A DNA stretch of 64,000 nt from Rotaria sp. Silwood1. Lineage: Eukaryota > Rotifera > Eurotatoria > Philodinida > Philodinidae. The DNA is taken from the NCBI GenBank assembly GCA_905250075.1, contig CAJNOP010000044.1:552390-616389 (forward strand), given 5' to 3'. A model generated the notes under the pieces. It saw nothing but the letters and a program-made list of their open reading frames with translations. It was not told the origin of the DNA and made no database searches. Each line of letters begins with the position of its first letter. The stretch's first letter is position 1. Of the stretch, positions 49,712 through 62,259 are shown piece by piece. Both the position numbers and the translations under genes were made by a program.

Positions 49712-51545
49712 TAATTGGCAATAATTTATTTGCTAAGTAAAGTTATTAAAATGCTAAGCAGACTTTTGCCAAGTAAAATTTGTACATGCTCAGTAGATGA
49801 AATTGACTACTAAGTGATGATATTGAACACTCAGTTAGTTTATGGTTTCTCAGTGATAAAAAATATTCGCTAAGTTAGATAATTATTATGTAAATAAAAA
49901 TTGTTTTTGCTAAGTTAATCAATTGAAATCATAGTTCGAAAATAAAATCGCTAAGGAAAAATTATTAGTACTAAGCAATTTCTCATAAAGATCATGTACG
50001 ATTATCTAACACAGATTTAGTTTTTTTATGATGGTATGGTGTATATATTTTCTCTGTTTCTTTTCTTCTGTCAGTATTGAACTATCATCGTGATACATGT
50101 ATATTTCACGTATGTTTTTCGTTTTAATGTCATGCGTCAAGGTTAGGGGTGCAACAAATCCAAACATTTGAGATTTGATGTAGAAAGATTTGAGTTTAAT
50201 TTAGACTTGATTTTGGATTTAGATTTAGATTTGGGTTTGATCTCAAATTACCCAAATCCGATGAAGCGCCATAAGATAAAGAATAAAAAGAATGAAGAGA
50301 ATCGAAAGTCTTCAAAATTGTTAAGAAATGGTTTGGATTGTGTATAGATTTGGATTTGGGTTGTAGATGTGGATTTAGATTTGGATTCGATGTTCGGATT
50401 TGGTTTCATTCTACCATAAACCAAAAGTTCAAGTCATGTTAAATTGAAACCAAATTCCAAATCCAAATCCAATTCGTAGACACAAATTCAAACCCAAATC
50501 CAAATTCCGAATTCCAAATCTAAATATAGTGCAAATTCTTAGTGATAGGTCCGAACCAGGTCCAAACGATAGCTGCAATCCAAATTCAAACGGAATTCAA
50601 GTCTGAAACCAAATTCCAAATCTCAGAAACAAAATCCAAATCCCAAAGATTTTGTCTCAAATTCCAAATGTGCTAGAGATTTGATGCACCCCTAATCAAG
50701 GCATACATTTTTTTCTTCGAGGATACTCCAATAAAATAATTTCTCTTTTCTGTCTCTTGTTTCTTTTCTGCGTGATCTGTATTGATCTCTCAAGATTTTT
50801 TTTTTGAGCTTCCTATTTCCTAGTGCTCCCTCTCCTTCTCCTCCCATTCACTTTGTTTTTCTAGAAATATTTACCATTGAAAGTTTACTTCAAATTTGGG
50901 GTGTTCGTGTGAGCGTAGAGATAAGAGTGTTTGTAAAAAGTACACTTTCACTAACATTCAGAACTACTATCGACACTCACACTCTGAAATCGATAAAAGT
51001 CTCCGTTGAAATTAAAGTTCCTGAGAGCTCATTTCAATTGATTCGTGCGCTAAGAGTGTAAGCGCATGTAAATTTAGAATGTTGGCGTTTGCGAATGTTA
51101 GCCTTCTTTTTAAAAACAATCCTATCCTCAGATTTCATTAGAATACAAAATCGAACTGTCCTATTCTCTCAGCTACTTCAAGGAATAGATTTTCAAACAT
51201 GGTATTGATTTGAATATTGGGTTGAAGTTTTGAAAACGACCTCCATTAGCAAAGGATATGTCACGGCATGATAAAAGGAAACGAAGATGATTACGAAAAG
51301 CAACAGAAGTTTCATTATTACAATAACTGTACGATGAAGTCCTTTACCTAGCAAAAATCGTTTATTTATCCATTGACTTCCAATATTTTGCTTAGACAAT
51401 CAAAATTATTTACTTAGAGTTTTAATAAAAAAACTTAGCAAAAATAGTTATTCTACTTGAAATTATTTTAAGTAAACTACTTAGCAAAAGTCGCAATTTT
51501 TTTACTTAGTTTTTATTTAAAATTATTTAACATTTAAATGGTAGC
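49712..51545. mobile_element. 1.83-kb insertion with GCTAAGT motif arrays at both ends
   Basis: Unit C lacks this segment: at 55658 its sequence passes directly through GAGTATTTTGAATTTG. In B, TATTT occurs at both junctions (49707-49711 and 51546-51550), a possible short target duplication. The left 300 bp repeats (G)CTAAGT-type motifs at roughly 25-45 bp spacing. The right 170 bp repeats CTTAG(C/T)-type motifs in the opposite orientation. No transposase frame is visible. A hAT-like MITE is nested inside. The superfamily is not clear. Confidence 0.7.
50144..50694. mobile_element. hAT-like MITE with GATTTGG/CCAAATC arms
   Basis: Ends are TAGGGGTGCA and TGCACCCCTA. Flanks GTCAAGGT (50136-50143) and ATCAAGGC (50695-50702) share six of eight bases, a slightly decayed 8-bp duplication. 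The left arm is an array of GGATTTAGATTTGG-type units, and the right arm carries the complementary CCAAATCCAAAT units, so the 551-bp element folds back on itself. Confidence 0.72.
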
Positions 51546-52180
51546 TATTTGAATTTGTTTGTAATAAAAACTGGTTTTTCAATAAGAAAACGTATTTTAA
51601 GAAAATGCATTCTTGTGTGTTTCTTAAAAACGAAGCGATTTTGCATTAAAAGAAAGCTTAAAAGATCGAGTTTATATGCATGAAAAATAAATGCATTCAA
51701 ACGCAAAAAAGAAGATGTGTTAGAACGATAACAAACGTGACGTATATTCAGGATGAAAGAAGTGCCTCTCATAAGCAGTCTTGCATAGTATTTTAAGATG
51801 ACGATTTAAACTGAAAAAATTTGTCGTAGATAAACAGGATGCGACTAAGCATTTTGCCGAAAAAAAGGCCGATGCATTTGAACGCGTTATAATAAAAAAT
51901 CATGCATTAACAAGCAAATATAGAATTTTCTTTTCCTTGACAGTTGTCCTTGAACGTGGGACTCCACGAATTTTTTTATAGATATGTAAAATATACACAC
52001 TCATTTTTTCATCAAAAGAGCGGTGATGAAACAAAGAAAAAAAAAGATGGTTACAACTCATTTGTCGTTATTCAGTCAATATGATATTTTTATTTATGAG
52101 GTTTCAAATGTGAAGTTGCACTTGCGAGGTATTATAGTTAAGCTTATTTTTTGCTTTCATCCATACTAAAACGCTAACAT

Positions 52181-52637
52181 ACAATGCGGACGAAAACTAA
52201 AGCAATGCAAGATTATTTTGATTTCTTCTCTATGCATAATCATTACTTTGGCGTCGAATTTGATCACTACTTTTCAGCTTATTACGCTAATTTGTATAAT
52301 AAAGTATATTTCTATTGGTTTGTTTTTAATTGCTTTATCTTAAAGAAATTCAAAAGAAAAATATACTATCCAATTTACTCAGCATGGTGATCTGATCAAA
52401 CAGAAAGCGAAAACGAAATACGACAAGAAACGAACAGCTGTGTTGCAGTCACACCACAGTATACAAGACATTGGTACGCTTTTAATCAAACTCTTTAGCT
52501 CAAAGACTGATAATATGCTGCGTTTTCGACTACCGCGACCTAATGTGTGTGTGTTTTACAAAAGTGATTTCATGATTCATATACAAACGCCAAATAGAAA
52601 AAAAATTTGTGTTTCCTTACTTTTCGTCCACCCTGTA
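52181..52637. mobile_element. Mariner-type MITE, unit B copy
   Basis: The right end CCACCCTGTA, preceded by CTTACTTTTCGT, is the complement of the TACAGGGTGG ends of the MITE at 31129. The left end is the decayed TACAATGCGGACGAAAAC. The same insertion sits at the matching place in unit C (about 56297-56815), so it predates the B/C duplication. Confidence 0.65.
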
Positions 52638-52859
52638 TAATATTATAGATTTATTTTTATTACTTTTTGCTAATATCATCCTAGATATCTCTCATTAGTT
52701 CTTCATGCGTAAATAAATTATCAAGAATTTTAATTGTTCTACGAAATCTCGATCTGAAATATATCAATTAAAGAATCTACAGTTAAATTAAACTTCAAAG
52801 ACGAATTTCGTTAACCGTGTTGATTTCCTTGATAAAAACGAGAAATAATTGTGACGATT

Positions 52860-53395
52860 TTAGATAGAGTAGGCACAGCTCGAGAGCTATTATCCTAATA
52901 CTTTATTAGTGTAAGTAAAATCGTGCGTATACTGTATTTTTCCCGCTACTTGTATACTATTTCTTAGCATAGAATGACCTTGAAGAATACAGTAAACATA
53001 ATAACAGAAAAATACAGGTTTAAGGATAAATTCAGAGAAGAACAAAGGTTCCAATACGATTATGGTTAACACTATGTACGAAAGAACGATACGTCGAGAG
53101 TGTGGTTCCAAAGTACAGGTAAGAGAGATAAGCATAGCGGATAGAAAAGATATTGTGATTATTCCTTTTATGGATAACACTGTACGAGGCAAGGATACAA
53201 TAAGCGTGTCATTCCAAAGTACAAATGGAAGAAGAACGAACGGGAAAGGGTATTGCGATTATCTCTATGCACTCGAGAAGAACAGACTAATAAAAGAAGT
53301 ATGAATAGATAACAGATAGAGAAAGGCATCACACTTCTTTTAATCGAGGAGAAGCAACAACTTACACGTTATGCTCGGTTGTTACAATGATGAAT
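52860..53395. other. Sequence present in unit B but not unit C
   Basis: About 535 bp without counterpart between the matching points 52860/57030 and 53395/57030. It contains two imperfect direct copies of a TTCCAAAGTACA(A/G) block (about 53105 and 53214). No clear terminal repeats, so it may be an insertion in B or a deletion in C. Confidence 0.5.
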
Positions 53396-53748
53396 GTTTG
53401 TTGAACGTAGTAAAAACCGTTCCAGAATAATACGTATAAAATTATATTTTCTTAGCTGATCATTGCGCGTGAATACGTGTTTTGCCCTTGAACGCAGTAA
53501 TACTTCTTAAGTTTGCGCGTAAAACGGGTAACAACCCGTAAATCTAGAAACACTTTACGGCCTATACCGTGTTCTAGAATGATTAACACGTTTTAGTTCA
53601 CTGATATAATCGCTAAAAATCCATTTTAACGAATTTTTAACGCGTCGTGAGGCTTTTGTAGGACTTGATGAGTTATATTAAGTTACTTTGTATTATTTGT
53701 CAAGAGTATTTTGCCTAATTTGTAAAACTGCTCTTATTTTCTTTCTAG

Positions 53749-53784
53749 TCTTTAATCAATCATATACAGAATAATTCGGTATCA
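53749..53784 (+). promoter_or_regulatory. 5' leader with conserved acceptor (copy B)
   Basis: The acceptor CTTATTTTCTTTCTAG ends at 53748, again 36 nt before the ATG. The upstream ATG seen in copies A and C is ATA here, so copy B has lost the uORF. Confidence 0.55.
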
Positions 53785-54699
53785 ATGTTACGCATAACAA
53801 AAATAAAACGAGATCCATCATTTGCTAACAAAGGATTAATTACTTTTTCACTGATTATAACGATATTTAATCTATATTATTTTGTTATAAAAACTAAAAC
53901 ACCATTATCATTATCAGGAGAATTTAGTCCTAATCCATGTCAATTATCTATGAAAGAATCTGATGATTGGTTTTGTGAATTAGATTCCGATTGGAAACGT
54001 CGAAAAATGCTTCATCATATACAAAATAAACGTAATCGGATATCAGATATGCGTCCATTATTTTTTCAAAATAATTGGGAACCAACCATACAATGTGAAT
54101 TTGAACGACGAGTTGGTAATATTGGTGATGGTGGAAAATGGGTTTGTGATATACATCGTTTTGGACCTATGAATACTACAAATCTACTGGTTTATTCATT
54201 GGGTTCGAATGGTGATTTTAGTTTTGAATATGCAATCAAAGAACTCTTTCGAAATGCAGAAATTCATACATTTGATAAGAGATTATATAGATGTCCTGAA
54301 AATGTTTGTACATTTCATCAGGTTCGCTTAGGTAATGGAAAAAATGATAGTTCAAAATCTTTACAAATGGTTATGAATGAACTTGGTCATCAAAAGCGAC
54401 AGATTCATATACTTAAAGTTGATATTGAAGGTGGTGAATTTAGTTTTTTTGAAGAACTATTTCAGTCTTCCAATAATAAACAAAGTGATTTACCTTATAT
54501 TCGTCAAATTCTTTTTGAAATTCATCTTAATGTTGATAGAAGTGAATCACCATGTCGACGTGCACATAAGTTATTTGAATTATTTCGTTCACAAAATTTT
54601 GCAATATTTCATAAGGAAGCTAATGTAGTTAATGCACAAAATCTTTTTGAATATGCAATGTTACGTTTAAATCCATCATTTTTCATATCACCGTTATAA
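53785..54699 (+). CDS. METTL24-like type II membrane methyltransferase, copy B
   Basis: 304 codons in one exon. Membrane span at about residues 18-37, short luminal stem, then the same catalytic domain as copy A (ERRVGNIGDGGKWVCD, VYSLGSNGDFSFE, ILKVDIEGGEF). From NPCQLSMKESDDWF to the C-terminus it is nearly identical to copy A, while the N-terminal tail and stem have diverged. It therefore looks as if the catalytic part is constrained or homogenised by gene conversion. It shares DKRLYRCPENVC with copy C. No disabling change is seen, so it is presumably functional. Confidence 0.88.
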   Translation: MLRITKIKRDPSFANKGLITFSLIITIFNLYYFVIKTKTPLSLSGEFSPNPCQLSMKESDDWFCELDSDWKRRKMLHHIQNKRNRISDMRPLFFQNNWEPTIQCEFERRVGNIGDGGKWVCDIHRFGPMNTTNLLVYSLGSNGDFSFEYAIKELFRNAEIHTFDKRLYRCPENVCTFHQVRLGNGKNDSSKSLQMVMNELGHQKRQIHILKVDIEGGEFSFFEELFQSSNNKQSDLPYIRQILFEIHLNVDRSESPCRRAHKLFELFRSQNFAIFHKEANVVNAQNLFEYAMLRLNPSFFISPL

Positions 54700-55149
54700 T
54701 TAATAAAATTTTATCCGAATTTTTTCATTTCATATCTGTTATTTATTATAGAAATGTTTGCTTTGTTTTTTGACAGAATACGATATTATTTAAACAGAAA
54801 ATAAAATGAATTGAGTTTTCATGCAATTTAAGTTTATGTTGTTTTTCCGTGAAAAAAGTTCCTTTATCGATAAATAAAAACAGGAAACTGTATATTAATC
54901 AAATGATTGCAGACATGTAGAGAATGTGTGAAAATAAATGATTAATGGCATAGCCAGGAATGTTTAAGTCATGGACAGTTTCCTAGCTAAATAATATTGA
55001 GAAGTAGGCGGTAATGGATAATTAAAAGTCAATCAAAATACACTTTTACCAAAACTTAGTACCATCACAAAAATCGAGGTTTATTTGAGCAAATTTCATT
55101 ACTATCAACTGAAGAGCGGTTCGCGCTCTGTTTATTTTTTTCGCACTTT
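54700..55149. repeat. 3' flank of copy B, homologous to the copy A flank
   Basis: Aligns with 43850-44240 through the shared ACCATCACAAAAATCGA block. The boundary with the duplicated 5' block of unit C lies near 55100-55150. Confidence 0.6.
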
Positions 55150-57383
55150 CTCGATTTTGTTAGAATAGACCTTTTTCTTGATATGTGTTACCTCAGCAAT
55201 AGAATATCTGTTTTGGCTGAAACTTTCAGGATATTATAAGAATCGTAAGATCTATTCTTTTGGATAAAATTGCGAATTGAAATTCTTTGATTAGATTTTT
55301 CTCGTAATATTTCGCATTAGACTGGAGATTAACTAAAATTATTATAGCTCGAGAATAAGAGCCTATTGGAAAGAATCATTTTAGGAGTTTTAACTATACT
55401 ATTAGTGCTATCCATGAGCAACATACGACCTCATAGAGTGGATAAGCTGGTGATGTTCTCTTGTGAAAGGCATTTTTTTGGAGGACGAAAAATCGAAGAC
55501 ATTTTACAGAGGCCATTGTAGACTATAATCAATTCATCTTTATAACGATTGTATCTAAACAGTATATTATTTAAGTCTGATATTTCAAACTGTTTGCCTA
55601 AACGATAGCAGACTGCATCTGATAAAACAACATTTGTTACTGATAATAAGAACATGAGTATTTTGAATTTGTGTGTCAGAAACCCTCGTTTTACAGTAAG
55701 AAAACGTATTTAAAAAACCATTCTGGTGCATTTGTTGAAAAAGAAAGCGTTTTTTTCAGTAAGAGAAAGCTAAACAATCAGATTTTAATACATGAAAAAT
55801 ACATGTGTCCAAACGCAGAAAAGAAAAGGTGTTCGAAGGATGAGTCACATGGCGTTTATTGGGGATCAGAGACGTGTCTCTCACAAGTACGCTTGAATAA
55901 TATTTCTAGGTGATGTTTTAAGCTGAAGAAACGTACCGCAGATAAAAAACGACCCGATTAAGCGCGTTGCAAATAAATACCGATGCATTTGAACGCGTTG
56001 CAATAAAAAATAATACATTTACAAGTAAAAATAGGATTTACTTTTGCTTGACAGTTGTCCTTGAAATACAGGACGATACAATATTTTTTTTTATGAATAT
56101 GCGAAGTATACACGCTCATTTTTTCATGAATAGAGCAGAGATGTGACAAAGAAAAAAAAAGATAGGTACACATCATTGGCTGCTATTCAATCAATATCAT
56201 ACTTTTATTCACAACGTGTTTCATATGTGAAATTGCTCTCTTACTGTATTACAATTAAGCTTGTTTTTCTCTTTCATTAATACTAAATCGCTAATATTCA
56301 AGATGGACGAAAAGTAAGGCAACTCAAGACTTTTTAACTTCGTCTCTATGCATGAATAATAAAATCTCTTATTTGAAGCAACATTATTAGTATCTGTGCT
56401 CAATAATCTATTCCCAAAAAAACACACAAATGTATCTTTTATAGTTCAAGGTGATTGGAGCAGGAATTCTAATTCTCTTGTCGCATTCCATTACTATTTT
56501 TCGATTAATGGCCCTGATTTGCAGAATAGAGTATATTTCTACTGATGTTTTGCATTTCTTTATCTTAAACAAGTTCAAAAACGAATAATACTATCCAATT
56601 TATTCTGAAAATCGATTCAATTAAACAAAAAACCAAAATACAACAAGAAACGATCAGTTTTGTTGCAGTCACACCACAGTATACAAGACACATCGGTGTG
56701 CTTCTGACTATCACTATGTAATAGGTCAGCTTTACATAAGACATTTTATTATTCATATCCACAGACCGAATCAAAAAAAAAGTTGTGTTTCTTTACTTTT
56801 CGACAGCCTAGTGTAAAATTATAGATTGTTTTTTATCACTTTTGGATAATACAAACTTAAAACAACTCTCATTAGTTATTCATTGCAAAGCGAAAAATCA
56901 ACCATTCTCGCGCTCCTACGAAAACTCGCCCTGAAATATATCAATTAACAACTTTGCAGATAAACTAATCTTCATAGACGAATTTCGTTAACCGTGTTGA
57001 TTTGCTTGAAAAAGAGAGAAATGAGCAACGGTTGTTGAACTTAGCAAACACTTATCTAGAAAAATACTCATAAAATATGTTCTCTTAGCTGACTATTGCG
57101 CGTGAGTAAGTGTTTTCTCCTTGAACCAGATAAGCTTTCTTTGGTTTGCGCGTAAAATAGGTTACAACCTGTAAAACTAGAAACACTTTATGCCATTTAG
57201 CGACTTCTAGAATAGATAACGCGTTTTCATGCATTGAGGAAATCATTCAAAACACTGCTTCAATGAAATTCAAACGCATTCTTAAGAATTTTGTCCGACT
57301 AGGTGAGTTTTATTAAGTTACTTTATATTATTTATCAAGAGTATTTTGCCTAATTTGTAAAACTGCTCTTATTTTCTTTCTAG
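55150..57383. repeat. 5' duplicated block of unit C
   Basis: Counterpart of 49150-53748 without the two large insertions, so it preserves the pre-insertion arrangement. It includes an old mariner-type MITE at about 56297-56815 (left GGACGAAAAGTAAGG, right CTTTACTTTTCG). No gene recognised. Confidence 0.7.
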
Positions 57384-57419
57384 TCTTTAATCATTCATAT
57401 ATAAAATGATTCAACATCA
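57384..57419 (+). promoter_or_regulatory. 5' leader with conserved acceptor and overlapping uORF (copy C)
   Basis: The acceptor ends at 57383, 36 nt before the ATG. An upstream ATG at 57406 opens a six-codon frame that ends at 57426, overlapping the main start codon in another frame. Confidence 0.5.
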
Positions 57420-58391
57420 ATGTTAAGCATAATGAAAAAGAGAAGAGATTCATCATTTGCTAACAAAACATTAATTACTTTTTCACTTATTATACTGATA
57501 TTTAATCTATATTATTTTGTTACAAAAACTAAAACATCATTATCATCATCCGGAGAACTTAGTCCTAATCAATGTCAATTATCTATGAAAGAATCTGATG
57601 ATTGGTTTTGTGAATTAGATTCCGATTGGAAACGTCGAAAAATACTTCATCATATACAAGATAAACGNNNNNNNNNNTCCGATTGGAAACGTCGAAAAAT
57701 ACTTCATCATATACAAGATAAACGCAATCGTGCATCCAATAAACGTCGAACTTTTTTTCAAAATAATTGGGAACCAACCATACAATGTGAATTTGAACGA
57801 CGAGTTGGTAATATTGGTGATGGTGGAAAATGGGTTTGTGATATACATCGTTTTGGATCTATGAATACTACAAATATACTGGTTTATTCATTGGGTTCGA
57901 ATGGTGATTTTAGTTTTGAACGTGCAATTAAAGAACTATTTCGAAATGCAGAAATTCATACATTTGATAAGAGATTATATAGATGTCCTGAAAATGTTTG
58001 TACATTTCATCAGGTTCGCTTAGGTAATGGAAAAAATGATAGTTCAAAATCTTTACAAATGGTTATGAATGAACTTGGTCATCAAAATCGACAGATTCAT
58101 ATACTTAAAGTTGACATTGAAGGTGGTGAATTTAGTTTTTTTGAAGAACTATTTCAGTCTTCAAATAATGATCAAAGGGATTTACCTTATATTCGTCAAA
58201 TTCTTTTTGAAATTCATCTTGGTGCTGATAGAAGTGAATCATCATGTCGACGTGCACATAAGTTATTTGAATTATTTCGTTCCCAAAATTTTGCAATATT
58301 TCATAAGGAAGCTAATGTAGCTAATGCACAAAATCTTTTTGAATATGCAATGTTACGTTTAAATCCATCATTTTTCATATCACCGTTATAA
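57420..58391 (+). CDS. METTL24-like type II membrane methyltransferase, copy C (assembly gap inside)
   Basis: As written the frame has 323 codons including four unknown residues from ten N (57668-57677). The 47 bp before the gap (57621-57667) and after it (57678-57724) are identical. Removing one copy plus the N removes exactly 57 bp (19 codons) and gives 304 residues, the length of copy B. The duplication is therefore an artefact of scaffolding. The rest is intact: membrane span at about 18-37, ERRVGNIGDGGKWVCD, VYSLGSNGDFSFE and ILKVDIEGGEF. It is closest to copy B, with some copy-A-like residues (ERAIKELF, HQNRQ), compatible with conversion among copies. Confidence 0.85.
   Translation: MLSIMKKRRDSSFANKTLITFSLIILIFNLYYFVTKTKTSLSSSGELSPNQCQLSMKESDDWFCELDSDWKRRKILHHIQDKXXXXSDWKRRKILHHIQDKRNRASNKRRTFFQNNWEPTIQCEFERRVGNIGDGGKWVCDIHRFGSMNTTNILVYSLGSNGDFSFERAIKELFRNAEIHTFDKRLYRCPENVCTFHQVRLGNGKNDSSKSLQMVMNELGHQNRQIHILKVDIEGGEFSFFEELFQSSNNDQRDLPYIRQILFEIHLGADRSESSCRRAHKLFELFRSQNFAIFHKEANVANAQNLFEYAMLRLNPSFFISPL
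57621..57724. other. Assembly gap with duplicated flanks
   Basis: Ten N at 57668-57677 are flanked by two identical 47-bp copies starting TCCGATTGGAAACG. An exact repeat on both sides of a fixed-size gap is typical of contigs that overlap but were not merged. Confidence 0.9.
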
Positions 58392-60332
58392 TTATTGAAG
58401 TTTAATCAGAATTTTTCATTTGTTATCTCGTATTTGTTTTGTTTTTGGTAGAACCTATATTATTTAAACAGAAAATAAAATGAATTGAGTTTTCATACAA
58501 TTTTAGTACACACTGTTCTTATGTGAAAACAGTTGTATTATTTATAAATAAAAACAGAAAACAGTATATTAATCAAATGATTGTAGACATGTAAAGAATA
58601 TGTCTCAATAAATGATATAGAATATCAGCTTTGAATGATTGTTTTATTCATGATATTGAAATAAGAGAATATTTTCACAATACCTCTCAAAATAATATGA
58701 AACGAATAACAGCAATACATGGAAACATAATAACATTCCAATTTGAATCATTATAATATTTTATTTTATTTGATCAGTTAGAGACTAGTTGTTTATAATA
58801 CAATCACATGTCGTGTCATAATAAGCTTTGCAACTATTGTACAAGTCCGAGCAGAATTAAAAGTTAGAAAGAGGATGACAAAGACGTTTCCTTCGTAAAA
58901 TTTTCGAACGTTTTGAAAGGCTTCTAACAGTCTCGCGAAAAATTTATGATAGGAAGGAAATATTAACTCAGCTTTTGACGGATAATAGTACGAAGATGTT
59001 TTCTCTCAGACAGAATGTCATAGAAAGTCGATTATTTTATTAACAAAAAATAGAAGTTCTAGCTAGATCTATATTCCGAACATATTTATAACATTTACAC
59101 TATGGATATGCAGAATTCAACTATTGTTGCACAGTTGATTATGGTTTTCTAGAAATAGTATTACAACGATGTATTACTTAAAGTCTTGCTAGATGTCTTG
59201 TTTTCCATAGTCTATATTCTATTTAATTGTTTTTTTTGCATATATATACGAAAAAATACAAATAATAAGACAAGAAATTAAAATACGATTAATATGTATT
59301 TGTAATGAATTTCTTATATAGATGAACATATAGTTTGTATTAGATGAATTTTGGAAAACGAGTGAAATTCTGTACATCCGCAGTGTTGATGATATTGAAA
59401 TATTCAAAGTATAGACATACGTACTTATGAGAACTTCAATTTATGTTGATTTTGTAAATATGTACAGTCAATTAAGATGCCTTCAATGTTAAAGTATTCA
59501 ATATTAAAAATTTAACTAAAGCAAAAATAAAAATTTTCGAAATAACAGTTCATCATCATTTTTCTAAAATTAATATCGACCTAACTTCTCAAAGATAATC
59601 TATAGGAAAGAACGCATTATGCCATCGTCATCAGTTCATTAACATTTATAAATTTGACACATAGCTAATTGAAATCCGAGGATCACGTTTGGTCATGTGC
59701 ACAGAAAATGCTAGATATTAATGAAAAATAACTTGAATATAAACTCGACTAGATCTTAGACGATCAGTTGTATAATCATTGTTATTGTATTATTAAATTT
59801 CGAATACATTTTTATTTTCACTTATTTATACATTCTATATCTTTCATTCAATTTAAAATCAATCGGAAAAAAAAAACTTTGAATAGTTTTAAAATCTATC
59901 TACATTATCAAACTTGTAGGAAAAAAATTAACAATAAACTAATTCAATTACTTCATCATAAGAATGAAATAAAATTAAATAGTAATAATAATAATTTTTT
60001 TTTCAACTTTGATATTCATTATTATTATTTTTTTTTTTTGTACAATCTTCCGGTGAATGTTTGTCTATATGTTTACAGAAAATATATCACAGCTACATTT
60101 GTTTGTTTTTTTTTTGAGCGACAAATAGACAGCAAAAACAAAAAACAACATGAAGAAAATGATTTATCTGACAAATACATTTCATCGACGCACACATACA
60201 TGATACAATACGGTGCTTTCAAATTTTTATTCTCGACTAGGACAATGAATAATAAACGAACATAAACCAAGGTTAAAGAAAACAAGAAAAAAAAAAACAA
60301 TATTTCGTTTGTTCTTTTTTTTTACATGAAAT
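58392..60332. other. Intergenic, 3' flank of copy C and 3' side of NUDT21
   Basis: 58392-58800 matches the flanks of copies A and B and contains the empty site of the MULE (TGTTTATAATAC near 58792). Beyond 58800 I see no gene. A 165-codon open frame at 59768-60265 is Asn/Lys/Tyr/Phe-rich, lies antisense to the NUDT21 3' side and shows no family motif, so I do not call it. Confidence 0.5.

Positions 60333-62259
<1,927 letters not shown>

Larger units (their letters stand above)
49150..53748. repeat. 5' duplicated block of unit B (homologous to 55150-57383)
   Basis: 49150-49700 aligns with 55150-55660; 51550-52860 aligns with 55670-57030; 53395-53748 aligns with 57030-57383. Identity looks like about 70-80%. 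Two gaps in the alignment mark sequence present only in B: 49712-51545 (an element listed separately) and about 52860-53395. No intact gene was found in the block; frames of 60-100 codons here are not preserved between copies. Confidence 0.75.

Noticed and set aside
50804-53304. Frames of 66-100 codons in the unit B 5' block
   Set aside because: Not preserved in the homologous unit C sequence, so unlikely to be genes.
57420-58391. Real internal 19-codon duplication in methyltransferase copy C
   Set aside because: The duplicated 47 bp flank an N gap exactly, so an assembly artefact is the simpler explanation.
59768-60265. 165-codon plus-strand frame
   Set aside because: Asn/Lys/Phe/Tyr-rich product typical of AT-rich noise; overlaps the NUDT21 3' side; no recognisable domain.
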